64,000 bases of DNA from Cyclobacteriaceae bacterium (lineage in GTDB: Bacteria; Bacteroidota; Bacteroidia; Cytophagales; Cyclobacteriaceae), in contig JAHBTY010000004.1 in NCBI GenBank assembly GCA_019638355.1, positions 496,001 through 560,000 of the forward strand, given 5' to 3'. Positions 41,230-50,300 of this stretch are shown here, in pieces. The translations under genes were made by a program, and so were the position numbers. The first letter of the stretch is position 1, and every line of letters starts with the position of its first letter. The notes below the pieces were generated by a model. It was not told the origin of the DNA. It made no database searches and was given only the letters and a program-made list of their open reading frames with translations.

Positions 41230-41702
41230 ATGGAAGCCCACTTTTATACTGTTTCAGTTGCGTGGAATAAAGATCGTAAAGGTGTAATGTGCTCACCCGA
41301 GTTAGATGCACCCGCTTCAAGCGCGGGCTGTATCGAAGTGGCTACACCACCCGAATTTCCGAAAGGCATACCAGGCATCTGGTCGCCCGAGCATTTGTTT
41401 ACTGCGGCTGTGAATAGTTGTTTAATGACCACTTTTCTGGCGATTGCCGAAAATTCAAAGCTGAAGTTCACAGCGTTTAATTCCAATGCAAAAGGAAAAT
41501 TAGAACAAGTAGACGGTAAATTTTTAATGACCGAAGTGCACTTGAACCAACCGTAACGATTGCACACGAAAAAGATCGCGAGCGGGCCGAGCGTGTTCTT
41601 ATCAAAGCAGAAGCGGCATGTTTGATTTCAAATTCGATTAAATCAAAAGTTACCATGACTCCTAAAATCATGGTGAATTCGAACGAGCTTATTATAACAT
41701 AA
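41230..41702 (+). pseudogene. OsmC-family peroxidase split by a one-base frameshift
   Basis: The first frame, from ATG 41230 to TAA 41554-41556 (108 aa), includes the first catalytic cysteine (AAVNSCLMTTFLAIAE). After a -1 shift at about 41547 the frame continues PTVTIAHEKDRERAERVLIK, EAACLISNSIKS with the second catalytic cysteine, and stops at TAA 41700-41702. A missing C in the AACC stretch explains the break. The stop overlaps the thioredoxin ATG as TAATG, so the intact gene would be coupled to it. Confidence 0.8.
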
Positions 41703-42004
41703 TGGCAAAAGGAAGTTTTTCGGAAATCATCAAAAGTGAAGTTCCTACCCTGGTAGATTTCTCGGCTGAGTGGTGTGGCCCTTGTAAAATGATGACTCCA
41801 ATTCTGGAAGAACTAAAAGGAAAAGTGGGCGATAAAGTACGCATCGTAAAAATTGATGTGGATAAAAACCCCATGTTAGCTCAGCAATTTCAGGTTCAGG
41901 GAGTTCCAACATTGATTATTTTTAAGAATGGCGAAGCTAAATGGCGTCAATCCGGGGTTGTGCCCACAGAATTTCTAAAACGACAGATAGAGTTGTTCGT
42001 TTAA
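41702..42004 (+). CDS. Thioredoxin
   Basis: 100 residues. [20 protein letters not shown] holds the active site [26 protein letters not shown] has the cis-proline. A standard cytosolic thioredoxin that reduces disulfides and could recycle the rhodanese and OsmC partners. Starts in TAATG overlap with the OsmC stop. Confidence 0.95.
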   Translation: MAKGSFSEIIKSEVPTLVDFSAEWCGPCKMMTPILEELKGKVGDKVRIVKIDVDKNPMLAQQFQVQGVPTLIIFKNGEAKWRQSGVVPTEFLKRQIELFV

Positions 42005-42091
42005 ACCACGCGTTATCTGTTAATTTTTTGTAAAAAGATCTGTATTACAGAACAATTCCTCGCTTCATCGTTTAAGAGTGTGTTCAAAAGC

Positions 42092-42099
42092 TATATTTG
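42092..42099 (+). promoter_or_regulatory. Bacteroidota -7 element before the first DUF2911 gene
   Basis: Perfect TATATTTG (TAnnTTTG), 44 bases before the start codon. Confidence 0.45.
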
Positions 42100-42143
42100 A
42101 ACTACATTCCGTTCTGTTAAACAGTAATTAAACAATCAATCCT

Positions 42144-42656
42144 ATGAAAAAACTATTGAGTCTGACTCTCACCTTGTTCGCGGTAGCACTTTGTGCAAGC
42201 GTATTTGCGCAAGACAAAAAACCAGCCAGTCCACCTGCCAAAGCAGAAGGCACTATTGATGGTGTAAAGGTTACTGTTGATTATCACCAGCCCTCGGCAA
42301 AAGGACGTAAGATTATGGGTGACTTAGTTCCTTACGGAGAAGTATGGCGTACAGGTGCTAATGCTACAACAAGCATAGAGTTTAGCGGAAACGTAAAACT
42401 TGAAGGTCAGGCTTTAGCAAAAGGTAAATACGGGTTATTCACTATTCCTGGCGAAAACGAATGGGTAATTATTATTAACAAGCAAGCAGACGGCAGTCCG
42501 TATGACTATTCTGATGCAAAGGATGTGGTTCGTGTGAAAGTGAAACCTTCAAAAACTTCGGCCTTTGTAGAAACATTTACCATTGAAGCCGGAAAAAATC
42601 AAGTAATATTAAAGTGGGAGAATACCCAGGTTGGATTTAAAATCACGAAAGGATAA
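42144..42656 (+). CDS. Exported DUF2911 protein 1
   Basis: 170 residues, signal peptide (LLSLTLTLFAVALCASVFAQ). VDYHQPSAKGRKIMGDLVPY, GEVWRTGANATTSIEFS and KYGLFTIPGENEWVIIINK are DUF2911 hallmarks. Function unknown. A stand-alone terminator follows; the next gene is a divergent paralogue. Confidence 0.88.
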   Translation: MKKLLSLTLTLFAVALCASVFAQDKKPASPPAKAEGTIDGVKVTVDYHQPSAKGRKIMGDLVPYGEVWRTGANATTSIEFSGNVKLEGQALAKGKYGLFTIPGENEWVIIINKQADGSPYDYSDAKDVVRVKVKPSKTSAFVETFTIEAGKNQVILKWENTQVGFKITKG

Positions 42657-42667
42657 GATATAAAATT

Positions 42668-42695
42668 AAAGCCCTGAACAACCTGGGCTTTTTTT
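42668..42695 (+). terminator. Intrinsic terminator
   Basis: AAAGCCC...GGGCTTT stem with a 10-base loop, then T run, just after the DUF2911 gene. Confidence 0.8.
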
Positions 42696-42726
42696 ATAAC
42701 TTGGCTTAAGTAATATTAACAAGCTT

Positions 42727-43272
42727 ATGAAAAAACAAAACACACATTTTGCACTGTTAGCAACAGCTTTCTTTCTGATAATTGGAACATTGGATTCAAC
42801 TGCTCAAAAACTTCCGGGCCTTGATCCAAGCCCTGCTGATATTGCTTACTTCCGCCCTAACGGACGCAATACCGCTCCTTTGGCTAAAGTAGTATATGGC
42901 CGGCCGTCCAAAAAAGGTCGTACCATGTTAGGTGGTGCCGAAGCCTTTGGCAAAGTATGGCGTCTGGGTGCTAATGAAGCCACTGAAATAAAACTTTATC
43001 AGGATATTACCTTTGGTGATAAGCTTGTAAAGGCTGGCACCTATACCATGTATGCTATCCCAGATAAAACCGAGTGGACAATTATCTTCAACACCAAACT
43101 TGATACCTGGGGTGCTTACGAATACGAAGAATCGAAAGACGTAGCGCGCGTTAAAGTTCCTGTAGGCAAACCAGAAGCTGAGGTGGAGGCTTTCACCATC
43201 ATGTTCGATGGCAAAGATGCAATGGTTATTGCCTGGGAAAACACCCTTGTACGGGTGCCCATCAAGTACTAA
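42727..43272 (+). CDS. Exported DUF2911 protein 2
   Basis: 181 residues, signal peptide near ALLATAFFLIIGTLDSTAQ. VVYGRPSKKGRTMLGG, GKVWRLGANEATEIKLYQD and AGTYTMYAIPDKTEWTIIFN are again DUF2911 features, with a different N-terminal extension (KLPGLDPSPADIAYF). A separate terminator follows. Confidence 0.85.
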   Translation: MKKQNTHFALLATAFFLIIGTLDSTAQKLPGLDPSPADIAYFRPNGRNTAPLAKVVYGRPSKKGRTMLGGAEAFGKVWRLGANEATEIKLYQDITFGDKLVKAGTYTMYAIPDKTEWTIIFNTKLDTWGAYEYEESKDVARVKVPVGKPEAEVEAFTIMFDGKDAMVIAWENTLVRVPIKY

Positions 43273-43292
43273 TACTTTCATAATGCATTCAT

Positions 43293-43320
43293 AAGCCCTG
43301 ATTTATCGGGGCTTTTTTTA
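43293..43320 (+). terminator. Intrinsic terminator
   Basis: AAGCCC...GGGCTT stem followed by a run of T, after the second DUF2911 gene. Confidence 0.75.
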
Positions 43321-43347
43321 TTTCGAAATTTCTGCATAGCTTAAATT

Positions 43348-43773
43348 ATGTTAACACTTGGCCGATCTGATCGTGTGGACTTACCCAAATTGGGGTTAAC
43401 CGATATTCATGCTAAAATTGATACCGGTGCCTATAATTGTAGTTTACATTGTTCGCGGGTAGAAGTAATTGATGGCAACCTTGAGTTTGTACTATTAGAT
43501 GAAGAACATCCGGAGTTTACCGGTAAAAAATATGTCTTTAAAAAATTCAAACAACGCGAAATCAAAAACTCGTTTGGTGAAGCCGAGCTACGTTACGTAA
43601 TTAAGACCACTATAAGAATTTATCATCATTTAATCCGGGCCGAATTCTCATTAAGCAATCGGGGTAACCTGAAATTTCCGGTACTATTAGGGCGTAAAAT
43701 ATTGCGCGACCGCTTTCTGATTGACGTCACTAAAAATGACTTATCTTACCAACACAAAACCCAAGGCACATGA
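43348..43773 (+). CDS. Retropepsin-like ATP-dependent zinc protease family protein (RimB-like)
   Basis: 141 residues. [20 protein letters not shown] contains the D-T-G-A motif, and [18 protein letters not shown] is the second conserved part of PF05618-type retropepsin-like proteins. Related RimB proteins act with RimK on the glutamate tail of ribosomal protein S6. Its ATG at the end overlaps rimK by 4 bases (ATGA). Confidence 0.85.
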   Translation: MLTLGRSDRVDLPKLGLTDIHAKIDTGAYNCSLHCSRVEVIDGNLEFVLLDEEHPEFTGKKYVFKKFKQREIKNSFGEAELRYVIKTTIRIYHHLIRAEFSLSNRGNLKFPVLLGRKILRDRFLIDVTKNDLSYQHKTQGT

Positions 43774-44681
43774 ATATTGCCATACTCTCCAGAGATCCAA
43801 AGTTGTATTCTACCACACGACTGAAAGAAGCAGGAGAAAAAAGAGGACACCGGGTAGAGATTATCGACCACATGAAATGTGTGTTGTTGATAGAAAAGAA
43901 AAATCCAATGGTTTGGTACAATGGCCGCAGACTAGATTACTTCGATGCCATTATCCCACGCATTGGTGCTTCGGTAACATTTTATGGAGCTGCTGTTGTG
44001 CGTCAATTTGAAATGATGAAAGTTTTTACAGCAGTTGAATCGCAGGCATTAATTCGCTCGCGCGATAAGCTGCGAAGTTTGCAAATACTTTCACGCGCAG
44101 GTTTGGGTTTGCCTAAAACCATTTTCATGGATTACAGTCGCGATACTGAAGGTGTAATTGAAGCGGTAGGTGGAGCCCCTGTTGTTATTAAACTTTTGGA
44201 AGGCACACAAGGACTTGGAGTTGTATTAGCAGAAAATAAAAAGGCTGCACAATCTGTAATTGAAGCCTTTCATGGTGTGAAGACCCGCATTATTGTGCAG
44301 GAGTTTATTAAAGAAGCCAAAGGTTCAGACATTCGTGCCTTTGTAGTAAACGGTGAAGTAGTAGGTGCCATGAAACGCCAGGCAACACGCGAAGGTGAAT
44401 TTCGATCCAACCTGCACCGCGGTGGCGTGGCTACTGTGGTTAAACTCGATCGACATGAAAAACATGCTGCCATTGAAGCCACAAAAAAAATGGGCCTTGG
44501 TGTTGCAGGTGTGGATATGCTGCCGTCCAAACGCGGCCCGCTTATCATTGAAGTAAACTCCTCACCGGGATTAGAAGGAATTGAAGGCGCTACCAAAGTT
44601 GATATTGCCGGAAAAATTTATCAGTACCTGGAAAAACATGCGGGGAAGAAGAAAATACAGAAGGATAAAGTAAATGCATAA
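43770..44681 (+). CDS. rimK: RimK-type ATP-grasp alpha-L-glutamate ligase
   Basis: 303 residues. ATP-grasp parts: [40 protein letters not shown] and the acidic metal site [11 protein letters not shown]-like [17 protein letters not shown]. It adds glutamate residues to the C-terminus of ribosomal protein S6 or to another acceptor. Overlap with the retropepsin-like gene and nearness to the next hydrolase suggest one module. Confidence 0.92.
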   Translation: MNIAILSRDPKLYSTTRLKEAGEKRGHRVEIIDHMKCVLLIEKKNPMVWYNGRRLDYFDAIIPRIGASVTFYGAAVVRQFEMMKVFTAVESQALIRSRDKLRSLQILSRAGLGLPKTIFMDYSRDTEGVIEAVGGAPVVIKLLEGTQGLGVVLAENKKAAQSVIEAFHGVKTRIIVQEFIKEAKGSDIRAFVVNGEVVGAMKRQATREGEFRSNLHRGGVATVVKLDRHEKHAAIEATKKMGLGVAGVDMLPSKRGPLIIEVNSSPGLEGIEGATKVDIAGKIYQYLEKHAGKKKIQKDKVNA

Positions 44682-44683
44682 TT

Positions 44684-44750
44684 GTCAATAGTCGATGGTT
44701 GTTTAGTCAATAGTCGAAAACCCTAACTAATGGACTATCGACCATCGACC
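44684..44750. repeat. Direct and inverted repeats of 'GTCAATAGTCGA'
   Basis: GTCAATAGTCGA occurs at 44684-44695 and 44706-44717, and TGGACTATCGACCATCGACC at 44731-44750 is an inverted related copy. The three units fill the 82-base gap between rimK and the aspartoacylase-like gene. Confidence 0.55.
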
Positions 44751-44763
44751 AATTAAAGTAAAG

Positions 44764-45735
44764 ATGAAAGACGTAACCATTGCAGGTCAACACATACGGC
44801 CAGGTGAATTCAAAGAGATTATCATTAACATTGCACGGTTGCCTTCGCGCACACAAATCGATACCCCCATTTATGCCTTTCGGGGATTGGAACCGGGGCC
44901 GGTACTGGCACTTACCGCAGGTATGCATGGCGATGAAATTAACGGGATGGAAATTGTGCGCAGAATTTTAGATCTGGGTTATAATCGTGTAAAGCGTGGC
45001 ACTGTTATCTGCATGCCCATCATCAACATCTATGGCTTTTTAAATTACTCGCGCGAAGTACCCGATGGCAAAGATGTAAACCGCTCCTTTCCGGGAAGTA
45101 AAAATGGTTCGCTTGCTTCGCGTGTAGCGTATCACATTACCCACGATATTATTCCATATATCGATTACGGAATTGATTTTCATACCGGTGGTGCCATGCG
45201 CACCAATTATCCGCAGATACGCTGTGTAATGGCCGATGAAAAGAATGTTGAGCTTGCCCATGCTTTCCATGCGCCATTCACCATTGATTCACCATTCAGG
45301 CCGCACTCCATTCGCCAACAGGCAGCCAAGTTGAATAAAAACATAATTGTTTATGAAGGTGGCGAATCATTACGCTTCGATCAGCAAGCCATTGAAGATG
45401 GCATAAGCGGCACACTCCGGCTGATGAAGCATTTAAACATGATTGACGAAGCACCTGAACCGAAAGAAGCAAATAAAATTATCTGGAACTCATCCTGGGC
45501 CCGCGCACAACATGCAGGCTTATTTCAATCTACCATTAAGAGTGGCGACTTTGTAAATAAGAATCAGATAGTAGGTACCATTACCGATCCATTTGGCGAG
45601 TTTAAGGAAACTGTTAAGTCACCTTCCAGTGGTTATGTAGTTGGGTTAAATAATCACCCGGTGGTAAACGCAGGCGATGCGTTGCTTCACATTGGCATGG
45701 ATAACTTTTGCAAGCTTGATGGCGGGGAGGAGTAG
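44764..45735 (+). CDS. Succinylglutamate desuccinylase/aspartoacylase-family zinc hydrolase
   Basis: 323 residues. AGMHGDEINGMEIVRRILDL carries the H-x-x-E zinc ligands, DYGIDFHTGGAMRTNYPQIR the third ligand, and the C-terminal beta domain contains KSPSSGYVVGLNNHPVV and GDALLHIG. These M14-like enzymes cleave N-acyl or peptide bonds, often of Glu/Asp. Co-location with a RimK ligase suggests trimming of glutamylated products. Confidence 0.88.
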   Translation: MKDVTIAGQHIRPGEFKEIIINIARLPSRTQIDTPIYAFRGLEPGPVLALTAGMHGDEINGMEIVRRILDLGYNRVKRGTVICMPIINIYGFLNYSREVPDGKDVNRSFPGSKNGSLASRVAYHITHDIIPYIDYGIDFHTGGAMRTNYPQIRCVMADEKNVELAHAFHAPFTIDSPFRPHSIRQQAAKLNKNIIVYEGGESLRFDQQAIEDGISGTLRLMKHLNMIDEAPEPKEANKIIWNSSWARAQHAGLFQSTIKSGDFVNKNQIVGTITDPFGEFKETVKSPSSGYVVGLNNHPVVNAGDALLHIGMDNFCKLDGGEE

Positions 45736-45797
45736 GTTTCCGGTTGCGGGTTTACCGGTTTATAAGTTACTGGTAACTGGCAGCTGGTTGCGGGTTG
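45735..45797. repeat. Iterated 'ggttgcgggtt/ttactggtaactgg' repeat, left copy
   Basis: GGTTTCCGGTTGCGGGTTTA and TTACTGGTAACTGGCAGCTG are built of iterated words, matching GTAACTGGTAACCGGTAACA at 46053-46085 on the far side of a small gene. The left copy encodes the C-terminal tail of that gene. Confidence 0.5.
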
Positions 45798-46017
45798 TTC
45801 GGTCACAAAAGTAATTACGGATAAGTTTACCTGTTTGAAAAGTGGACATTACGATCATAAGTACACTTATGTAGTGACCGGTAACAAGAAATGGTTGCCT
45901 GAAAATATCCGTTATTGCTACTATCAATAATCCGTTTCCAATCAGCCAAATCGAAACAAAAATCAACACTACTTTAAGTGAAGGTTGCGAGTACCACAAT
46001 GCAGGTTGATTTTTCAT
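45760..46017 (-). CDS. Small two-segment membrane protein
   Basis: 85 residues from ATG at 46017 (MKNQPALWYSQPSLKVVLIF). Two membrane segments (VVLIFVSIWLIGNGLLIVAI and YISVLMIVMSTFQTGKLI) are followed by a tail, DRTTRNQLPVTSNL, that is written by the iterated repeat. The body looks real; the last about 14 residues probably arose from repeat invasion. No family recognised. Confidence 0.5.
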   Translation of the reverse strand: MKNQPALWYSQPSLKVVLIFVSIWLIGNGLLIVAITDIFRQPFLVTGHYISVLMIVMSTFQTGKLIRNYFCDRTTRNQLPVTSNL

Positions 46018-46052
46018 TCTCAATCAAATTTAGTTACTACAATTCTACTACT

Positions 46053-46085
46053 TCTAGCTGGTAACTGGTAACCGGTAACAAGCAA
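46053..46085. repeat. Iterated 'ggtaactggtaaccggtaac' repeat, right copy
   Basis: CTGGTAACTGGTAACCGGTA style iteration, counterpart of the copy at 45735-45797. Confidence 0.5.
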
Positions 46086-46091
46086 CCATTT

Positions 46092-47159
46092 CTAAAAATC
46101 CGGGCACGGAATCATCAACTTATCCTTGGGCGGCTTGCGGGGGTTGCGGGTTGACCAGGAGTACACTAAACTAAATTCATGCGCACCGCCACTGGCCGGA
46201 CCCAATTGCGAGATGGTATAATCATAACTGTACCCAATATTCATAATGTCTTTTGCACCGCGTTTGGTAAACCCAATCGACAATACTACCGATTCATTAT
46301 TTACAAATCCGTTTACTTTTTTGAATGGCACACCCCTATACCAGGTGCCAATAATCAACGGCTCGAACGTAAAATAAAAGCCTACATCCATCTGATCGAA
46401 CTCCCCCTGATGGCGGTATTGCAAAGCAGGCGCAATACTTCGCTCGCGCGGGCGACTATAAAATCCATCACCCATTTCGCCTGGCTTAAAATAAAATTTA
46501 AAGCCCGCATGTGCCGAAAGCTTGCGGGGCAAGCGGCTCTCCTCGCCTATCAACGATTGATTGGGTTCGGTTAAATGATGTGCCGCAAAACCCAGCCAGG
46601 CACGCTTACTATATAATAAACCACCAAATGAAAGATCGGGGAAAAACTTGCTTTGGCCGGTATTCAGTTCCTCAGCCGAAGCACCCGGTATTAGGTTACC
46701 CGTTACCGGATCAATCTGATCGCCAAATACCAACCGGTTAAAATTGATAGAGCGATTATATACTGCAACCTGAGCCCCGGGCCGGAACGATAAACCTTCT
46801 ACTATTCTTAAATCGTACGAATATTGAAAGGCCAGGCTCATGGATTGTAACCCGAATACACCTTCCCGATCACGTGTTAACAAAACACCTACACCACTGT
46901 TTTTATCTTCGATGTAGGTATCATAAAATGCTGAGATTGTGTTAAAGTTTGCATCAATAGAAGGCCACTGGTTGCGGTAGTTTATACCCACTCGCTTTTG
47001 ACCTGTAGAACCAGCAAAGGCCGGGTTAAGATAAAGCGGTGCAGCATAAAATTGCGAGTACTGAGGATCTTGAGCAGTTACCCACTCCACAACCAACAGC
47101 ATACAGAAACCAGCAAGAAGTAAAACGCGAGGCATCAACTCAGTTTTTAGTAAGCGCAA
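46092..47159 (-). CDS. PorP/SprF-family type IX secretion-associated membrane protein
   Basis: 355 residues with a signal-like N-terminus (RVLLLAGFCMLLVVEWVTAQ). DPQYSQFYAAPLYLNPAFAG is the family hallmark, followed by NYRNQWPSI, FQYSYDLRIVEGLSFRPGAQ and the final SLVYSW. PorP/SprF proteins are outer-membrane beta-barrel proteins that hold T9SS type B cargo at the surface. It diverges from a large type B cargo gene, the typical arrangement. A start at 47135 (MPRVLLLA) is also possible. Confidence 0.92.
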   Translation of the reverse strand: MRLLKTELMPRVLLLAGFCMLLVVEWVTAQDPQYSQFYAAPLYLNPAFAGSTGQKRVGINYRNQWPSIDANFNTISAFYDTYIEDKNSGVGVLLTRDREGVFGLQSMSLAFQYSYDLRIVEGLSFRPGAQVAVYNRSINFNRLVFGDQIDPVTGNLIPGASAEELNTGQSKFFPDLSFGGLLYSKRAWLGFAAHHLTEPNQSLIGEESRLPRKLSAHAGFKFYFKPGEMGDGFYSRPRERSIAPALQYRHQGEFDQMDVGFYFTFEPLIIGTWYRGVPFKKVNGFVNNESVVLSIGFTKRGAKDIMNIGYSYDYTISQLGPASGGAHEFSLVYSWSTRNPRKPPKDKLMIPCPDF

Positions 47160-47301
47160 TCAAGGCAAATTAAATTCTTTCGGAACACTAAAAAAAACAT
47201 TTACCGACAAATAGGGCGGTTTGGACTGATAAACGAAATTTTAGAGCAAATTGTATTACTTTAGTGGAGTTTGACGTTTTAATTTTCGATTTCAGAATTA
47301 C

Positions 47302-50300
47302 ATGATGGAGCTTGTTATGAGGGTGAACGAATACCGCAATACCAAACCACAATTTAGATTGTACATTAAATTAGTACTGGCATGGCTCCTGCCTCTGCAA
47401 ATTTTTGCGCAAGATCTTTCCAAGCATAACTGGTACTTTGGAAATTCATCTAATGGAATCCGGTTTAACCGTGCAACCAATGTGGCACAACCCGTTACCA
47501 ATCAGGCTACACCTTTTGCGCAAGGTGGTGCAGCCGTAGCAACCGATCCGGCAACAGCCAACTTATTATTTTATACCGATGGTATTCGTGTTTATGATGC
47601 TACCCATGCGTTGATGCCCAACGGTACAGGTTTGGTTGGGCAGCCCAATGCAAATCAACCGGTGGCAATTTCACCAATGCCCGGCCAAACCAACCGTTGG
47701 TTTATTTTCACCAATACAGCAAGTTTTACAACCGGAGGAAGTATCAGTCGCTCGGCTGTTGATATGAATCAGTTTGGTAACGCAGTATTTCCTGCACCGG
47801 CATTGGGTGTTGTTGAAGCTGCTAAAAATGTAGCCCTACCGGTTTTAACAAACCGATCGGAGGGGATGATTATTGTACCACATGCCAACAATACCGACTT
47901 CTGGCTGATAACGCATGAAAATGGAACACAAACCTATTCGGCAACCCGCATCGATGCTTCCGCCACTTTTCCTACTATAAACTCATCCGGTTTGGGTTTC
48001 CCCATGTCGGTAGCTAATTTTTCGTATCACGAAGCTTCGGGCAAACTTGCAGTAGCACCCCAAACCAATAATACCGATGCGCTTATTCTAAATTTTGATA
48101 ACACCACCGGACTTTTAAGCTTCGACAGATTGATCATCAACTCAGCTGTAACAGGTGCTACTAACAATCAGGCCATATACGATATTGAGTGGGATAACCA
48201 AGGGCGATATTTATATCTGTCGCGCCATGGCGATACAGGTATTAATGCCAATGTGTTTCAATACGATTATCTTAATCCCAGCATTACACTTGCTCCCGTT
48301 ATCAATCCCGCCATCTTCAGAAGTTACGGATTACAAATGGCACCGGATAGTGCTATTTATCACTTATACCAGGCAACAGCCGGTGGACCCTTTCTTGCAG
48401 CGCGCCTAACCAATGTGGACACAGTTGCCGCAGCCGTAGTGAATACCCAGGCATTATTTAGCGCAACGAATTTTAATGCTACTCAATTTCCGGCATTCAA
48501 ACCTCGTGATAACGTTACGCTTCAAGTTACATTTATCGCACAAGGCACCTGCCAGAATTCGCCCACCAGTTTTTTTCCAGAAGTGTTACCCAATGCTGAC
48601 AGTTTACGATGGGATTTTGGTGATGGCACCGGATCATCCGGAAACTGGTCGCCTGTTTATACTTACCAAACTGCCGGTACCTTTAATGTTACTCTTCAGG
48701 CATTTTATCGGGGGCAAACACAATCCGTTACCCAACCCGTTACAATTAATCCCTTTGCTTTACAATTGCAATTGGTGCAAGATACAACTGCTTGCCGCGA
48801 TGAGTTTCCACCTCCGCGCGGATCGGCCACAGCCGCTACACAATTCAGAGTACGCGTAACAGTGCAAGGCGGTACGCCTGCTTCTATAGTATGGTCGAAT
48901 GGCGATTTAGGCGATACCTTAACCCCCGACTCGGCAGGCTATTACTACGTAGTTGTAACCGATGCATCCGGCTGTTCGGCCTATGCCGGTGTAAATGTGA
49001 AAGAATATGGTTTACAAGATCAACGATCGAATGTTTGGCATTTTGGTAACCGGGCCGGGATCGATTTTAACGAAGCACCACCGGTAGCACTCAGCAATAG
49101 CGCCATGAATGCTCCGGAGGGTTGTGCAATTGTGTGCGATCGGAATGGAGACGTGATTTTCTATACCGATGGTGATAAAGTCTTTGACAAAACTGATACC
49201 GAAATAGACAATGGTATTGGAGGTGATCCTGCTGCCTCACAATCGGCCATTATTGTACCCGTGCCAGGCGATGAAACATTGTATTACATCTTTACCACAC
49301 AAGCTGTTAATGGCACCGGCCTTTTTGAAGTACGTTATTCACTTTTCGATTTAAAACTCAATTCCGGAAACGGGGCGCTGCAGCAAAAAAATGTTTTATT
49401 ATTTTCCAGAAGTACCGAACGCATTACTGCCAATGAACGGTGGTTGATTGTGCACGAATATGGGAACAATGTTTTCCGATCATATCCTATTGCAGCGGAT
49501 GGCATCGGCCAACCGGTTTATTCAGAAGTTGGTTCTGTGCATTCTTTCCAATCGGCTGTAAATGCCGAAGGGTACATGAAGCTTGGGCCTCGCAATAACG
49601 TGGCGGTTGCATTATCCACACCCGGCACCAATAACCTGGTTGAACTGTTTACACTTGTTGACAGTACGGGGCGGTTAACTAATTTTCGGCAGATTAATTT
49701 GAACGAACCCAACGGCCAGGTTTATGGTGTTGAGTTTTCGCCCGGGGGTAGCAAACTTTTTGCAACCGTAAAGGGCTCGCCTACCCCATCGCAAATTTTT
49801 GAGTACTTTTTAGATTCGTTAGACAGACCTTTCTTCAAACAACGCATCAACCAAAATCTGGAACTGGGGGCCATTCAACGCGCACCCGATAATCAACTTT
49901 ATGTAGCCATTAATGGCAGCAATGTGCTTGGTACTATTCTTGCCAACGAAGATACCACGCAGCTCTCTACTTTTAATCCATCAGGTTTTACGTTGGCAGC
50001 CGGCACCAATAGCCGGTTGGGCTTACCTAATTTTATTCAATTTCAAGGCAACGCTTTTGGTGGCCCAGGATTTACTTTTGCCGGTGTTTGTGTGGGTGAT
50101 TCAACCCAATTTACGGGCACAGCAACCGATCCGATTGATAATTTTCTGTGGTCGTTTGGCGATGGAGGCAGCAGTACGGAACCTTCGCCTGCACACTTGT
50201 ATGCAGCAGCCGGCACTTATACCGTGTCCATGCGCTTAACCAATCGTTGCGGGTTAGATACCACCATTGTGCAGCAAGTACGGATATTTGATCCGCCCGC

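Noticed and set aside
41540-41560. Programmed frameshifting in osmC
   Set aside because: No slippery heptamer or downstream structure was seen; a missing base is simpler.
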